A stretch of 34,667 bases of DNA, taken from a virus. A program made the translations under genes and the position numbers. Of this stretch, positions 12,604 through 21,112 are shown in pieces. Under the pieces are notes generated by a model, which saw nothing but the letters and a program-made list of their open reading frames with translations, was not told the origin of the DNA and made no database searches. Location of the stretch: IMG/VR virus record IMGVR_UViG_3300023210_000114, positions 1 to 34,667 of that record; one strand, 5' to 3'. Position 1 is the first letter of the stretch; every line of letters begins with the position of its first letter.

Positions 12604-14916
12604 ATGATTCAATTAGGTGTTTTACGGGATAATAAAGGGTTTCAATTTATAAACGGTTGGAACTATAAGACACTTGAAGCAATGTTTGCGGGTGTTCAAG
12701 CCGATCTTGTGACTGAAAAATATTTAAAAAAAGATGAACAATACAATGTTTTCTTCACGGTCGCGCATCACTTGGAAGGAACACGAAGTCAAAAGTCTTT
12801 TCAATCACAAGAACATATTGCATTTGATCTTGACGGAATTGACCTTGACCGACTTGACGAATATTTTCCAAAGCTTTGCAAAGTCCTTGAACTTGACCCT
12901 GAAAAAACCGCTTGTGTTTATTCCGGCAACGGAATTCATGTATATATTCGAATTCCTGAAATGATTACAGACAAAGTAAAATATAAAAATCTTAAAAAAG
13001 GCTATAAAAGAAAGTGTGATATTGCAGAAAAAAAGTTTAATGAAGCGGGCATGAAGCTAAAAATGGACCCGACATGTTGGGACTTTGCGCGAATTCTTCG
13101 TGTTCCTTTTACAAAAAACCTAAAAATAAAAGGCGGTGTTGTAAGTGAAAAACAATGTGAAATCAAAAACGCCGTTTGCTTGCCCCAAGAATTTGAACTT
13201 GAAACCGTTGGTGACAAAGAACCGTCAAATCATTTTCTTAAAGCGGGACAGTTTGCAAAACCCGACCCCGAAACAATTCTCAAAAAGTGTGACTTTTTTA
13301 AATGGTTACAAGAAACACCGGAACAAGTTCATGAACCGCATATGTATGCTATGTTGTCAATTACTGCTCATTTCCATGATAACAATGACACTTCCTATCG
13401 TCTTATGTCTAATTTTTCTAGTCCTTCAATTGATCGGGTTGATAAAACTGAAAAAATTGATCAAGCACTAAGTGCTTCGGGACCGCGAACGTGTGCGGGT
13501 ATTGATGACATTTATGGTAAGTGTCAAAAGTGCCCTTACTTTGGGAAAATAACTTCACCTATTCTTTTAAAATCAAATAAACATATTGGAACCGAAGAAA
13601 TGGGTTTCACAATTGTTGGACCAAAGGGCGGCATAAAAAGACAATACGGTGATTTATTGCTTGCCTTCCAACGTGACAAACATCATAAGTCCGTAGGTAC
13701 TATGAAAAAAACTTACGTTTACACCGGCACCCATTACAGAATGACCAACGAAATGGAAATAAAAAACTTTGCGCAAACTAAATTTTTTCCAATGGCAAAT
13801 GAAAATGAATGTTCTGAATTTAAAAGTCTTGTGACCCGAACAAATTATGTTCATGACGGAATTTTTGACTTTGCAGACACAACCGGCATGATAAATTTGA
13901 AGAACGGAATTCTTGACATAAAGACAAAAACATTGAAACCGCATACACCCGAAATTTATTTTACTTCGTGTTTAAAATATAATTATAATCCGGCGGCAAC
14001 GTGCCCAACTTGGGACCAATTTATAAAAGACGTGACGCTTGACCGTCAATGTCTTCAAAACATTCTTCATGAATACTTAGGTTTTATTTTATCGGGCGAA
14101 CCTTATAAATTTCAAAAAGCTTTAATTCTTGACGGTGCCGGTAAAAACGGGAAGACAACATTTTTAAAACTATTAAAAAAACTTGTTGGGTTTACAAATG
14201 TTTCAACAGTTTCAATTAAAGAACTTGGTGCGTCCGTTTTTGCGTCGTCAAGTCTTCATGGTAAATTGTGTAATATAAGTGAGGAAGAACCGCCCGAATC
14301 ATTTAAACAACAATCGGGAAGTTTTAAGAACTTGACGGGTGACGGAACAATAACAGCACAATATAAATATGGGGATTTATTTCAATTTGAAAACATTGCA
14401 AAATTAATTATTTCCTATAATGAAATGCCGTATATATCCGACACAACAACCGGTATGATGCGGCGGCTATTAATTACACCGTGGGATTATGACCTTGAAG
14501 ACGTTCACAAAGATCGGGTTGACCCCGATATTGACGGGAAGCTTGACGCGGAACTTGAAGGAATATTTATAAAATGCCTTGAAGGATATGAACGACTTGT
14601 CAAACAAAAAGGGTTCACAAAATCAAAATATGTTGACGACCGTGTTGAAGACGTTCGGGTTTTTTCTGATAATGTTGGTGACTTTTTGAAGAACGGGTGT
14701 GTCAAAACGGGAAATAATTCAGACGAAGTTTTGTTTTCAGACTTTTTTAATGCCTTTGAAATTTACAATGAAGACGAACGCAACGGGCAAAAAATTTCAA
14801 AAGTTGCTTTTTCAAAACGACTTACGAAGAACCGCGTCAAGATAATGGAACGCAGCGTGAAGGGAAGAAAAACAAAATTTATTATTGGCTTTGCGTTGGA
14901 CGCTCCGAATTACTGA
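12604..14916 (+). CDS. Primase-polymerase/SF3 helicase fusion
   Basis: This 770-aa protein has an N-terminal archaeo-eukaryotic primase domain: DLD (D75, D77), SGNGIH (107-112) and DPTCWDFARILR with D155. A Cys cluster follows (C297, C307, C310), likely zinc-binding. The C-terminal half is an SF3 helicase of the D5/P4 type: Walker A GAGKNGKT (511-518), Walker B ISEEE (558-562), motif C with N606 and an Arg pair at 620-621. Such proteins prime and unwind at phage or plasmid origins. The ATG follows GGGGGGAATCA. Repeat loci lie just before and just after it, consistent with origin recognition. The following C-terminal tail is basic. Confidence 0.93.
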   Translation: MIQLGVLRDNKGFQFINGWNYKTLEAMFAGVQADLVTEKYLKKDEQYNVFFTVAHHLEGTRSQKSFQSQEHIAFDLDGIDLDRLDEYFPKLCKVLELDPEKTACVYSGNGIHVYIRIPEMITDKVKYKNLKKGYKRKCDIAEKKFNEAGMKLKMDPTCWDFARILRVPFTKNLKIKGGVVSEKQCEIKNAVCLPQEFELETVGDKEPSNHFLKAGQFAKPDPETILKKCDFFKWLQETPEQVHEPHMYAMLSITAHFHDNNDTSYRLMSNFSSPSIDRVDKTEKIDQALSASGPRTCAGIDDIYGKCQKCPYFGKITSPILLKSNKHIGTEEMGFTIVGPKGGIKRQYGDLLLAFQRDKHHKSVGTMKKTYVYTGTHYRMTNEMEIKNFAQTKFFPMANENECSEFKSLVTRTNYVHDGIFDFADTTGMINLKNGILDIKTKTLKPHTPEIYFTSCLKYNYNPAATCPTWDQFIKDVTLDRQCLQNILHEYLGFILSGEPYKFQKALILDGAGKNGKTTFLKLLKKLVGFTNVSTVSIKELGASVFASSSLHGKLCNISEEEPPESFKQQSGSFKNLTGDGTITAQYKYGDLFQFENIAKLIISYNEMPYISDTTTGMMRRLLITPWDYDLEDVHKDRVDPDIDGKLDAELEGIFIKCLEGYERLVKQKGFTKSKYVDDRVEDVRVFSDNVGDFLKNGCVKTGNNSDEVLFSDFFNAFEIYNEDERNGQKISKVAFSKRLTKNRVKIMERSVKGRKTKFIIGFALDAPNY

Positions 14917-14917
14917 A

Positions 14918-15160
14918 AAATGAACCCGCGACTTGCACCGCATTGAAGTCAATAAAAACAATTAAGTAATGCACCGTTTCGCAAAACATGGGTTCATTTA
15001 ACCCTTTATAATCTATTTACATAGGGATTGATTTTTAAAATAAAATAAAAGAGAGGGTAAGAAAGTAAAAAAAGGTTTTAAAACGGTCAAATGAACCCAT
15101 TGAACCCGCGGTTTGCTTGATTCCTCAATAATATTATCGGTTTATAGCGCGGGTTCATTT
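14918..15160. repeat. AAATGAACCCGCG inverted-repeat cluster (origin or packaging-site candidate)
   Basis: The core TGAACCC or its complement occurs five times in the 359-bp gap between primase-helicase and terS: forward at 14918, 15089 and 15100, reverse at 14990 and 15148. Forward and reverse copies pair into stem-loops, the best being TGAACCCGCG (15101-15110) with CGCGGGTTCA (15148-15157). Between lies a purine-rich AT tract (15040-15085). The place, next to both the initiator-like gene and terS, fits an iteron origin or a cos/pac site. Confidence 0.75.
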
Positions 15161-15204
15161 AAAATTAAAGCACCTTGTCATTTTGACGCGGTTTTTGTTA
15201 TTAC

Positions 15205-15232
15205 TTGACCCGTTTACTTCGTTGACAATAAT
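15205..15232 (+). promoter_or_regulatory. Candidate promoter of the terminase operon
   Basis: TTGACC (15205-15210), 16 bp, AATAAT (15227-15232). The predicted start lies about 37 bp before the terS start. TTGACG and TTGACA nearby give alternative -35 boxes without good -10 boxes. Confidence 0.4.
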
Positions 15233-15275
15233 TTTTTATTTTGCTTGGTTATTGATATTTAGGTAAACTGTTTTG

Positions 15276-15770
15276 ATGACAACTAAAAAAACAAAAACAA
15301 AAAAGAAACCAACAAAAAAAAGCACAAAGAAAAAGGTTTTAAAAAAGTCCGGTCCTGAAAAGGGTGAAGAAATGCCTGAAGGCTATACGTTCGGACGACC
15401 GACAAAATACAAAAAAGAATTTTGCGCTTTACTTCTTGAAAAATCAAAAACGGGTGAATGTTTAACACGTGCAAGTCTTTGTGTTTTACTTGATATTGAT
15501 TTTGATACTTTGCAAGCTTGGGAAAAAAAACACCTTGACTTTTCCGAAGCTATAAAAAAGAGTGAAGTGCATCGTATGCACCACATGGAAGCAAAAGGTT
15601 TTGCGGGAATAAACGCGGGTAAACAATTTAATGCGGTCCCTTGGTTGTTCCTTACAAAAAACATGTTCCCAAAACATTATGCGGACAAAAAAGAAGTTGC
15701 TATTGAAGCAACGGAAGACGCAAAAAAAACATTTGCTTTTACACTTGAAAAAGACGTTGAAAAAATTTAA
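15276..15770 (+). CDS. terS: Terminase small subunit
   Basis: A 164-aa protein with a very Lys-rich N-terminus (residues 1-25), then GRPTKY and a helix-turn-helix region (about residues 45-90, LTRASLCVLLDIDFDTLQAW) typical of small terminase subunits, which bind the packaging site and load DNA onto the motor. The helical C-terminal part would form the ring. An in-frame TTG at 15273 is an alternative start; neither has a strong ribosome site. Its stop overlaps the ATG of the large subunit by one base (TAATG). Family identity rests on the HTH pattern and context. Confidence 0.85.
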   Translation: MTTKKTKTKKKPTKKSTKKKVLKKSGPEKGEEMPEGYTFGRPTKYKKEFCALLLEKSKTGECLTRASLCVLLDIDFDTLQAWEKKHLDFSEAIKKSEVHRMHHMEAKGFAGINAGKQFNAVPWLFLTKNMFPKHYADKKEVAIEATEDAKKTFAFTLEKDVEKI

Positions 15771-17209
15771 TGGGTGCGCAACTTCAGACACCCGTAAGTG
15801 ATTCCGCAACACCTTCATTTTTTGAATTTAATCCTGAATTAATTCCTTATCAATACAAAGTAATAAAAAATGTAAAAACTTATTTTGATTATTCAATGGG
15901 ACCGCATGAAATTCTTTTGTCGGGTACAATTGGAAGCGCAAAAAGTTGTTTGCTTGCTTGGTTGATAATTAAACACGCAACGGAATTCAAAGGTGCGCGT
16001 GTGCTTATAGGTCGGAAGGCAATGACGGACCTTAAAGAAACATTGTTTCAAACTATTCTTGAAATGCTTGACGGTTCATTTATGGAACATGACGACTTTG
16101 TTGTGAACCTTACGGCGACGTCAATCAAGTTTTATGTCGATGGAAAATACCATAGTGAAATCATTTCAAGATCATGGCACGATAAAAAATATAAAAAATT
16201 TAGGTCGGTAAACATTTCAATGCTTGCAATTGAGGAAGCAACGGAAAACGACAACAAAGAATTCAAAGGTTTTTACACTGAAGCAATTGGTCGTCTTGGA
16301 AGAATAAAACATATTGCAGAAAAAGAATGTCTTTCAATCCTAGCCACAAATCCCGATTCACCTAGTCACTATTGTCACGACTACTTCATAAAGGGTTCAA
16401 AGAAGTTTGCAAACCGCCATGTCGTCTATTCAAGGACCGAAGACAACCCGTTTCTTCCTTCATGGTATATTGATTCTTTACGCGAAAAGTATGACGAAAA
16501 AATGTGTTTAAGACTTCTTGAAGGTCAATGGATACATATTCACACGGACATTATTTATTATTCTTACGACCCCGAAATTCATTTTGTTCTTGAAGACACT
16601 GAAGTTGACCCCGAACTTCCTATTCGTTTAAGTTTTGACTTCAACATTGCAAAAGGAAAACCAATGTCTTCATGTTTGTTTCAATTCGACCCAAGGACAA
16701 AGTCATTTATATTTATTGATGAAGTTGCGGTTGAAGGTGCGCGAACAAGCGCGGTCATTGAACTATGGTGTGATAAGGGATATTTTGACACCAAACACAA
16801 CCCCGAAATAATTATTCACGGTGATGCGTCGGGTCGCTACGGTTCAAGTAAGTCAATATATTCCGATTATGATATTATTGAAAAGTTTATTGCGAACTAT
16901 GAAAGGCATGATTCTTTAATGCTTGACTATGACATTCAAGTTCCTGAAGCAAACCCGTCAATTCGTAATCGCCATAATATAACCAACGGACAATTGCAAA
17001 ATGCGAAAAAGGTGTCTAAAATTAAGATTGACAAGCGTTGTGAAAATATTGACCACGGTTTTCAAAAGACACAATTGAAAGACGGTGTAAATTATACCGA
17101 AGACCAAAACACGGAAGGACAAGACATGTCAAACGCCGTGACTTATGGAATTTTTGCGTGCATTGAAGGCGATTATGAAATGACAAATTCAATTGAAGGA
17201 CATTCTTAA
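15770..17209 (+). CDS. terL: Terminase large subunit
   Basis: This 479-aa DNA-packaging motor has an N-terminal ATPase: Walker A GTIGSAKS (52-59), Walker B MLAIEE (E155, E156) and coupling motif ATNP (192-195). The C-terminal RNase H-like nuclease has D290 (FDFN), D352 (GDASG) and D452 (QDMSNA). The length is normal. The order terS, terL, portal is the standard packaging cluster. The ATG overlaps the terS stop, so the two are probably translated together. Confidence 0.95.
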   Translation: MGAQLQTPVSDSATPSFFEFNPELIPYQYKVIKNVKTYFDYSMGPHEILLSGTIGSAKSCLLAWLIIKHATEFKGARVLIGRKAMTDLKETLFQTILEMLDGSFMEHDDFVVNLTATSIKFYVDGKYHSEIISRSWHDKKYKKFRSVNISMLAIEEATENDNKEFKGFYTEAIGRLGRIKHIAEKECLSILATNPDSPSHYCHDYFIKGSKKFANRHVVYSRTEDNPFLPSWYIDSLREKYDEKMCLRLLEGQWIHIHTDIIYYSYDPEIHFVLEDTEVDPELPIRLSFDFNIAKGKPMSSCLFQFDPRTKSFIFIDEVAVEGARTSAVIELWCDKGYFDTKHNPEIIIHGDASGRYGSSKSIYSDYDIIEKFIANYERHDSLMLDYDIQVPEANPSIRNRHNITNGQLQNAKKVSKIKIDKRCENIDHGFQKTQLKDGVNYTEDQNTEGQDMSNAVTYGIFACIEGDYEMTNSIEGHS

Positions 17210-17221
17210 AAGGAATTATAA

Positions 17222-18733
17222 ATGAAAAATAAAGAACTTAATATTTTAAATCCGTCACACCTTGCAATAATTATTGAAGACGTTGAATCAAGTGACAACA
17301 AGCACCGCAAGCTTCACGCGTGGAAGGCTTTTAATTGTCTTGAAGGCAATCAAAAACAATATGTAAAAGACGAATTAAAAAATCTATACCCAAAAACACA
17401 CAACAAGTTTCGTGTCGGTGATTTATCAATTGTAAAAAAAGTAATAAAAAAACTTAGCAAGGCATATAAACAAGACCCCATTCGCCGCGCTTCAAACGAC
17501 AAAGAAACCGAAGCACTTGAAGAAATTTATAGCGCGAACGGTTTCAAAAGGGCGTGGAAGGAATTCGACCGCATATTTAATTTACATAAATATGCTTGCC
17601 TATGGTTGAAATATTTAAATGATAACGAAAAATATAATTTACAAGCACTTGCACCTTATGAATATGACCTTGTTCGTGATGAAGTCACCGGAAAACCTCT
17701 AGTGTTTATTTTATCTTATCCCGATAATGAAACAACTTCAGGTTCTTCTTTTGCCGACGGTGTTGAAACCGTGACCGCCGAAAGTCAAGCAGACACAAGC
17801 GCGGAATCAAAAATTTATTCTGTTTGGTCCGATAAAAACTTTGTTCGTGCCCGTGCACAATTCGACGGTGAAGGTTCTGCAATAAAAATTGAAATTCTTT
17901 TAAATGAAAAAAACAAAGACAATAAAAATGAAGCCGGTGTTCTTCCAATACATTTTGAAAGTCAAGACACCGCCGTTGATTACCCTGTTCCGTCAAATTT
18001 AAGTGATCAATCAATCTCATGGAACGTAAGTTTTTCAGATTATAAGACGGCAAGCGCGGCGCAAGGTCACGGAATTTTGACCTATAGCTATCCCGATTCA
18101 ATGAAGGCAAAAAGTAAGTTGCACACCGGTATGCACACCGCTATTGATTTACCACAATCAACGAAACCAAACGCGCCCGAAACAAAGGCAAGTTTTATAA
18201 ATGCAAACCCCGCACTTGCGGACCAATTGGACGGACTTAAATTTGAAGCGGTCAACATTCTTGATGACCACGGAATTTCAAACGGGTCTTCAATTCAAGG
18301 ACAAGACGCCGATTCATTTGCTTCAGGTTTTGACCGCATACTTGCCGGCGCAGACGTTCAAGACGAAATTGAAAACAATCAAAGTGTTTATGTTCTTGCG
18401 GAACAAGGTGTGTTTGAATTATTGTCTGCGCATGAAACTGCTTTAAATAAAAACACTTTTAAACAAGATCAAAAGTTAAACGTCACGTTTTTGAAACCAA
18501 CCGTTTTAATTTCCGACGCAGAAACCCTCTCAAATATTGAAACCCGTGACCGCTTAGGTTTATCACTTCCTTGGGAAAAACACCAAATACTTGACCCCAA
18601 TTTAAGTGACGCCGACGCGCAAGAACGTGAAGAAAGAATTAGGGAAATAAAAACCGAAGAACTTAAACGCAATCAAGAATTGTTTTCACCGGAAGAAAAT
18701 AATGACGACGACGAAACGGAAGACGAAAAATAA
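17222..18733 (+). CDS. Portal protein
   Basis: This 503-aa protein directly follows the terminase genes and has the layout of SPP1/HK97-like portals: an N-terminal helical region with basic residues, a central beta-rich region (about residues 150-330), a long helical segment near residues 340-420 and an acidic C-terminal tail rich in Asp/Glu. AAGGAATTATAA precedes the ATG. The portal forms the dodecameric ring at one vertex through which DNA passes. No single catalytic motif exists; assignment rests on position, length and architecture. The last 32 bp overlap the next gene. Confidence 0.85.
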   Translation: MKNKELNILNPSHLAIIIEDVESSDNKHRKLHAWKAFNCLEGNQKQYVKDELKNLYPKTHNKFRVGDLSIVKKVIKKLSKAYKQDPIRRASNDKETEALEEIYSANGFKRAWKEFDRIFNLHKYACLWLKYLNDNEKYNLQALAPYEYDLVRDEVTGKPLVFILSYPDNETTSGSSFADGVETVTAESQADTSAESKIYSVWSDKNFVRARAQFDGEGSAIKIEILLNEKNKDNKNEAGVLPIHFESQDTAVDYPVPSNLSDQSISWNVSFSDYKTASAAQGHGILTYSYPDSMKAKSKLHTGMHTAIDLPQSTKPNAPETKASFINANPALADQLDGLKFEAVNILDDHGISNGSSIQGQDADSFASGFDRILAGADVQDEIENNQSVYVLAEQGVFELLSAHETALNKNTFKQDQKLNVTFLKPTVLISDAETLSNIETRDRLGLSLPWEKHQILDPNLSDADAQEREERIREIKTEELKRNQELFSPEENNDDDETEDEK

Positions 18734-18911
18734 AAAGAAGTTTGAAAGATTACAAAATGAAGTGTGTCGAAACAAAAAGACTTTTACAAATCACAACTTT
18801 GCGACACAACAGGCGATAAAAATAAAAAAAACTTATGGAAGGAAAATGCGTGTTTATTTTTGTAATTTTTGCGATAATTACCATTTAACAAGTTCGGTTG
18901 ACGATGAATAA
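18702..18911 (+). CDS. Small zinc-ribbon-like phage protein
   Basis: A 69-aa very basic protein ending in CNFCDNYHLTS, the short form of a motif (C-x2-C-x3-HLTS) seen in many small phage proteins, with a C22 and H31 further upstream as possible further metal ligands. The start overlaps the portal end by 32 bp, behind GGAAGAAAATA. The function is unknown; the zinc knuckle and charge suggest nucleic-acid contact. Confidence 0.65.
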   Translation: MTTTKRKTKNKKKFERLQNEVCRNKKTFTNHNFATQQAIKIKKTYGRKMRVYFCNFCDNYHLTSSVDDE

Positions 18912-19092
18912 ATTTAATGGAAGGCAACAATTAAGGGAATTCAAGCACTACAAAGAAACGTGGATTGAACAAACCGCGTGTAATTATTTTGAAGCTTACA
19001 AGGCACCTTGGGCGTATTCGCTTGCGTTTGCCGGTATAGCTTGGAAAAAATTCCATGCAAAACATTTAATTGTGGAAGCTCCAAATGAATGA
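18904..19092 (+). CDS. Hypothetical 62-aa protein
   Basis: A 62-aa protein rich in aromatic residues (Trp, Tyr, Phe), with a mildly hydrophobic stretch at about residues 36-52. It overlaps the upstream gene by 8 bp and the next by 8 bp, so it is translated in a chain. No family recognised. Confidence 0.55.
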   Translation: MNKFNGRQQLREFKHYKETWIEQTACNYFEAYKAPWAYSLAFAGIAWKKFHAKHLIVEAPNE

Positions 19093-19177
19093 AGAATTTA
19101 AACAACTATTTTTTGATATATTAAAAACAATTCTTGTCGTCGCGTTGTTGTCGTTAACTTATGAGCATAGCAAATGA
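19085..19177 (+). CDS. 30-residue single-span membrane peptide
   Basis: A 30-aa frame with GGAAG before its ATG. Residues 8-26 form a hydrophobic helix (LFFDILKTILVVALLSL region), with an acidic N-terminus. It overlaps both neighbours (ATGA at the end), so translation is likely. A membrane peptide in the head gene cluster is unexpected. Confidence 0.5.
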   Translation: MNEEFKQLFFDILKTILVVALLSLTYEHSK

Positions 19178-19803
19178 CGAAGATATTGAAACGCCTTGAT
19201 CTTGATTTAAAAGATATTCCAAGAAATAAACGGAAGGAAGCGAAACGTGACGCGCTTGACTTCCTTGAAAATGAAATTCAAAGGCATGTATCAAGGGGAA
19301 AATCACCCGTTCACGGTGAAGGTTCATTTAAAACATTAAACCCTAAATATTCAAAAGATGAAAAACAAGGGAATTCAATTGCAAACCTTCAACTTGAAGG
19401 TGATTTAATGGAAGCCTTGGAATTAAACGACAAAACAGGCGCAACAATTGAGGTCGGATATTCGTCAAAGAACCCCGAAATCGAAAAAGCGGACGGACAT
19501 AATCAATTTTCCGCGGACGCAAAAAAACCAACTTGGGGAACGGGAAAAAATAAACGTAAAGCACTTCCAAAAAGACGATATATTCCAGAATCAAGTCAAT
19601 CATTTAAAAAGTCAATAATGAATGGTATAGATAAAATTTTAAATGAACATAGGGTTGACCCTGAAGTTCAAAGACAGAACCGTGTTACAATCACAAGGGT
19701 TGAAGACACACCTGAAGAAACGCGTGTTGAAACACAAAGTAATTTATTTGATGAAGAAAATATAATTGACCTTTTAAGACGTGAATTTGAACGGACGCTT
19801 TGA
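19174..19803 (+). CDS. Neck/tail-completion type protein, paralogue 1
   Basis: A 209-aa protein. An N-terminal basic helix is followed by GKSPVHGEGSFK, then LQLEGDLMEAL, a beta segment (IEVGYSS) and RRYIPESSQSFKK before a C-terminal helix. The order matches phage virion-morphogenesis or HK97 gp10-like proteins that join head and tail. The next gene repeats the same landmarks in the same order, so the two are paralogues. It sits between portal and scaffold. Role inferred from pattern and place. Confidence 0.6.
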   Translation: MTKILKRLDLDLKDIPRNKRKEAKRDALDFLENEIQRHVSRGKSPVHGEGSFKTLNPKYSKDEKQGNSIANLQLEGDLMEALELNDKTGATIEVGYSSKNPEIEKADGHNQFSADAKKPTWGTGKNKRKALPKRRYIPESSQSFKKSIMNGIDKILNEHRVDPEVQRQNRVTITRVEDTPEETRVETQSNLFDEENIIDLLRREFERTL

Positions 19804-19804
19804 C

Positions 19805-20401
19805 ATGGCAAAAATAAAACTTGATTTAAAAAACATGAAGCGGTTCGTGCCCGCGGTCAACCGAAGGTTTGCGCGAATTGCACCGAAACCAATTAAAAGA
19901 AGAATTCTTGATGACTTGAATAGCGGTGTTTCACCGGTCCGCGGTGAAGGCAAATTTAAAAAATATTCGGACTTTTATAAAGACGCGATAAGGGGAGAAC
20001 CACACCTTGACGATTCGGGACAACCTTTTATTTGGAGGTCCGACAAAAGCGGACGACCGCACAAGGTTTATGTGAATGAAGGCTTCAATAATACCGACGT
20101 GACAAGTCAAGGGTCAAAATCAATTTCACCTGTTAATTTAAAATTATCGGGAAAACTTCATAAATCTTTGACCGTTGCCGCAACTTCATTCCCTATAAGT
20201 GGAAGACCTTTTTTAATTTTATCTATTCAATTTAAACACTTTCTTGCGTATATACACAATAATTTGGGTGCGGGTCGTAAAGGCGTGGTGCGTCGAATGT
20301 TGCCGACCGAATCGGGGGAACAATTTAATACTAAGATAACACGTTTAATTAAAGACATATTGAACGCGTCGGTTTCTTTTGTTGTCAAAAAGAATAAGTG
20401 A
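19805..20401 (+). CDS. Neck/tail-completion type protein, paralogue 2
   Basis: A 198-aa protein from the ATG at 19805, one base after the preceding stop. Landmarks SPVRGEGKFKK, LKLSGKLHKSL and RRMLPTESGEQF line up with paralogue 1. A 40-residue insert rich in Gly and Asp follows the first landmark. Overall sequence has diverged strongly, which suggests different partners or positions in the connector. The stop lies inside the -35 box of the downstream promoter. Confidence 0.6.
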   Translation: MAKIKLDLKNMKRFVPAVNRRFARIAPKPIKRRILDDLNSGVSPVRGEGKFKKYSDFYKDAIRGEPHLDDSGQPFIWRSDKSGRPHKVYVNEGFNNTDVTSQGSKSISPVNLKLSGKLHKSLTVAATSFPISGRPFLILSIQFKHFLAYIHNNLGAGRKGVVRRMLPTESGEQFNTKITRLIKDILNASVSFVVKKNK

Positions 20402-20425
20402 CAATAATATAAAACTAGTTATAAT
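20398..20425 (+). promoter_or_regulatory. Promoter of the scaffold/capsid operon
   Basis: GTGACA (20398-20403), 16 bp, perfect TATAAT (20420-20425). The predicted start is near 20432, right before a pair of direct repeats. A dedicated promoter fits the need for large amounts of capsid protein. Confidence 0.65.
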
Positions 20426-20435
20426 ATAAACACGC

Positions 20436-20473
20436 GTCAACGTAGGTTGCGCAATTTGGTCAACGTAGGTTGC
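20436..20473 (+). repeat. Direct repeat GTCAACGTAGGTTGC in the capsid-operon leader
   Basis: Exact 15-bp copies at 20436-20450 and 20459-20473, 23 bp apart, in the presumed 5' leader. Each can fold a small CAAC/GTTG hairpin with a GTAG loop, and the first overlaps the palindrome TTGCGCAA. They could bind a protein as DNA or as RNA. Confidence 0.85.
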
Positions 20474-20489
20474 CGAAGGATTGAAAAAG

Positions 20490-21080
20490 ATGGAAATTGA
20501 AGAACTAAAAAAACAAATGGAAGAACAAGCGGAACAAATTAAAAACTTGACCGCAAGCAAATCAAGACTTGAAAGTGAGAACTCGAAAGTGAAAACAAGG
20601 GCGCAAGAAGCTGAAGGTAAATTGACCGAAGCGGAAAAGCAAAAGATGGAAGATGAAGGAAAACTTCAAGAACGTCTTGACCTTGAAAAAAATGAAAAAC
20701 TTGAATTGCAAAAGAAATTTGAAGTTCAAAAATCAACCGTCTTGACGGAAAAACTAAAAGGTGCGCTTGCAAAGGCTTGTCCCGATGCACACGGAAATTC
20801 AATTGACTTAATGTTAAACGTCAAAGAACACCGTGCCCTTTTGAAAGTTGACGACGACGCTTTAACGGTTGACGGTGTTGAAGACTTTGTTGGAAAACTT
20901 CGTGAAACACATAGTTTCTTTTTTACAAAATCGAAACTACCCGAAACGGAAGACAAGAAACCGGACGGAAAAGGACTTGACGAACCTTTAAGTGATATTG
21001 AAAAATATTCAAAAGAACTTAAGGCTTGCAAGTCACAAACAGAAATGGACGCCGTAATGTTAAAACACGGAAGACTTTAA
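20490..21080 (+). CDS. Scaffold protein
   Basis: A 196-aa protein: residues 1-85 form a long Glu/Lys/Gln coiled coil, followed by a compact region (about residues 88-140) and an acidic, helical C-terminus. This coiled coil directly before the major capsid gene is the mark of phage scaffolding proteins, which guide procapsid assembly and leave or are degraded. AAGGA nine bases upstream selects the ATG at 20490. No protease motif is visible here or in the neighbours. Confidence 0.85.
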   Translation: MEIEELKKQMEEQAEQIKNLTASKSRLESENSKVKTRAQEAEGKLTEAEKQKMEDEGKLQERLDLEKNEKLELQKKFEVQKSTVLTEKLKGALAKACPDAHGNSIDLMLNVKEHRALLKVDDDALTVDGVEDFVGKLRETHSFFFTKSKLPETEDKKPDGKGLDEPLSDIEKYSKELKACKSQTEMDAVMLKHGRL

Positions 21081-21112
21081 AATTTTATAAACTATAAAAA
21101 AGGACAATTATC

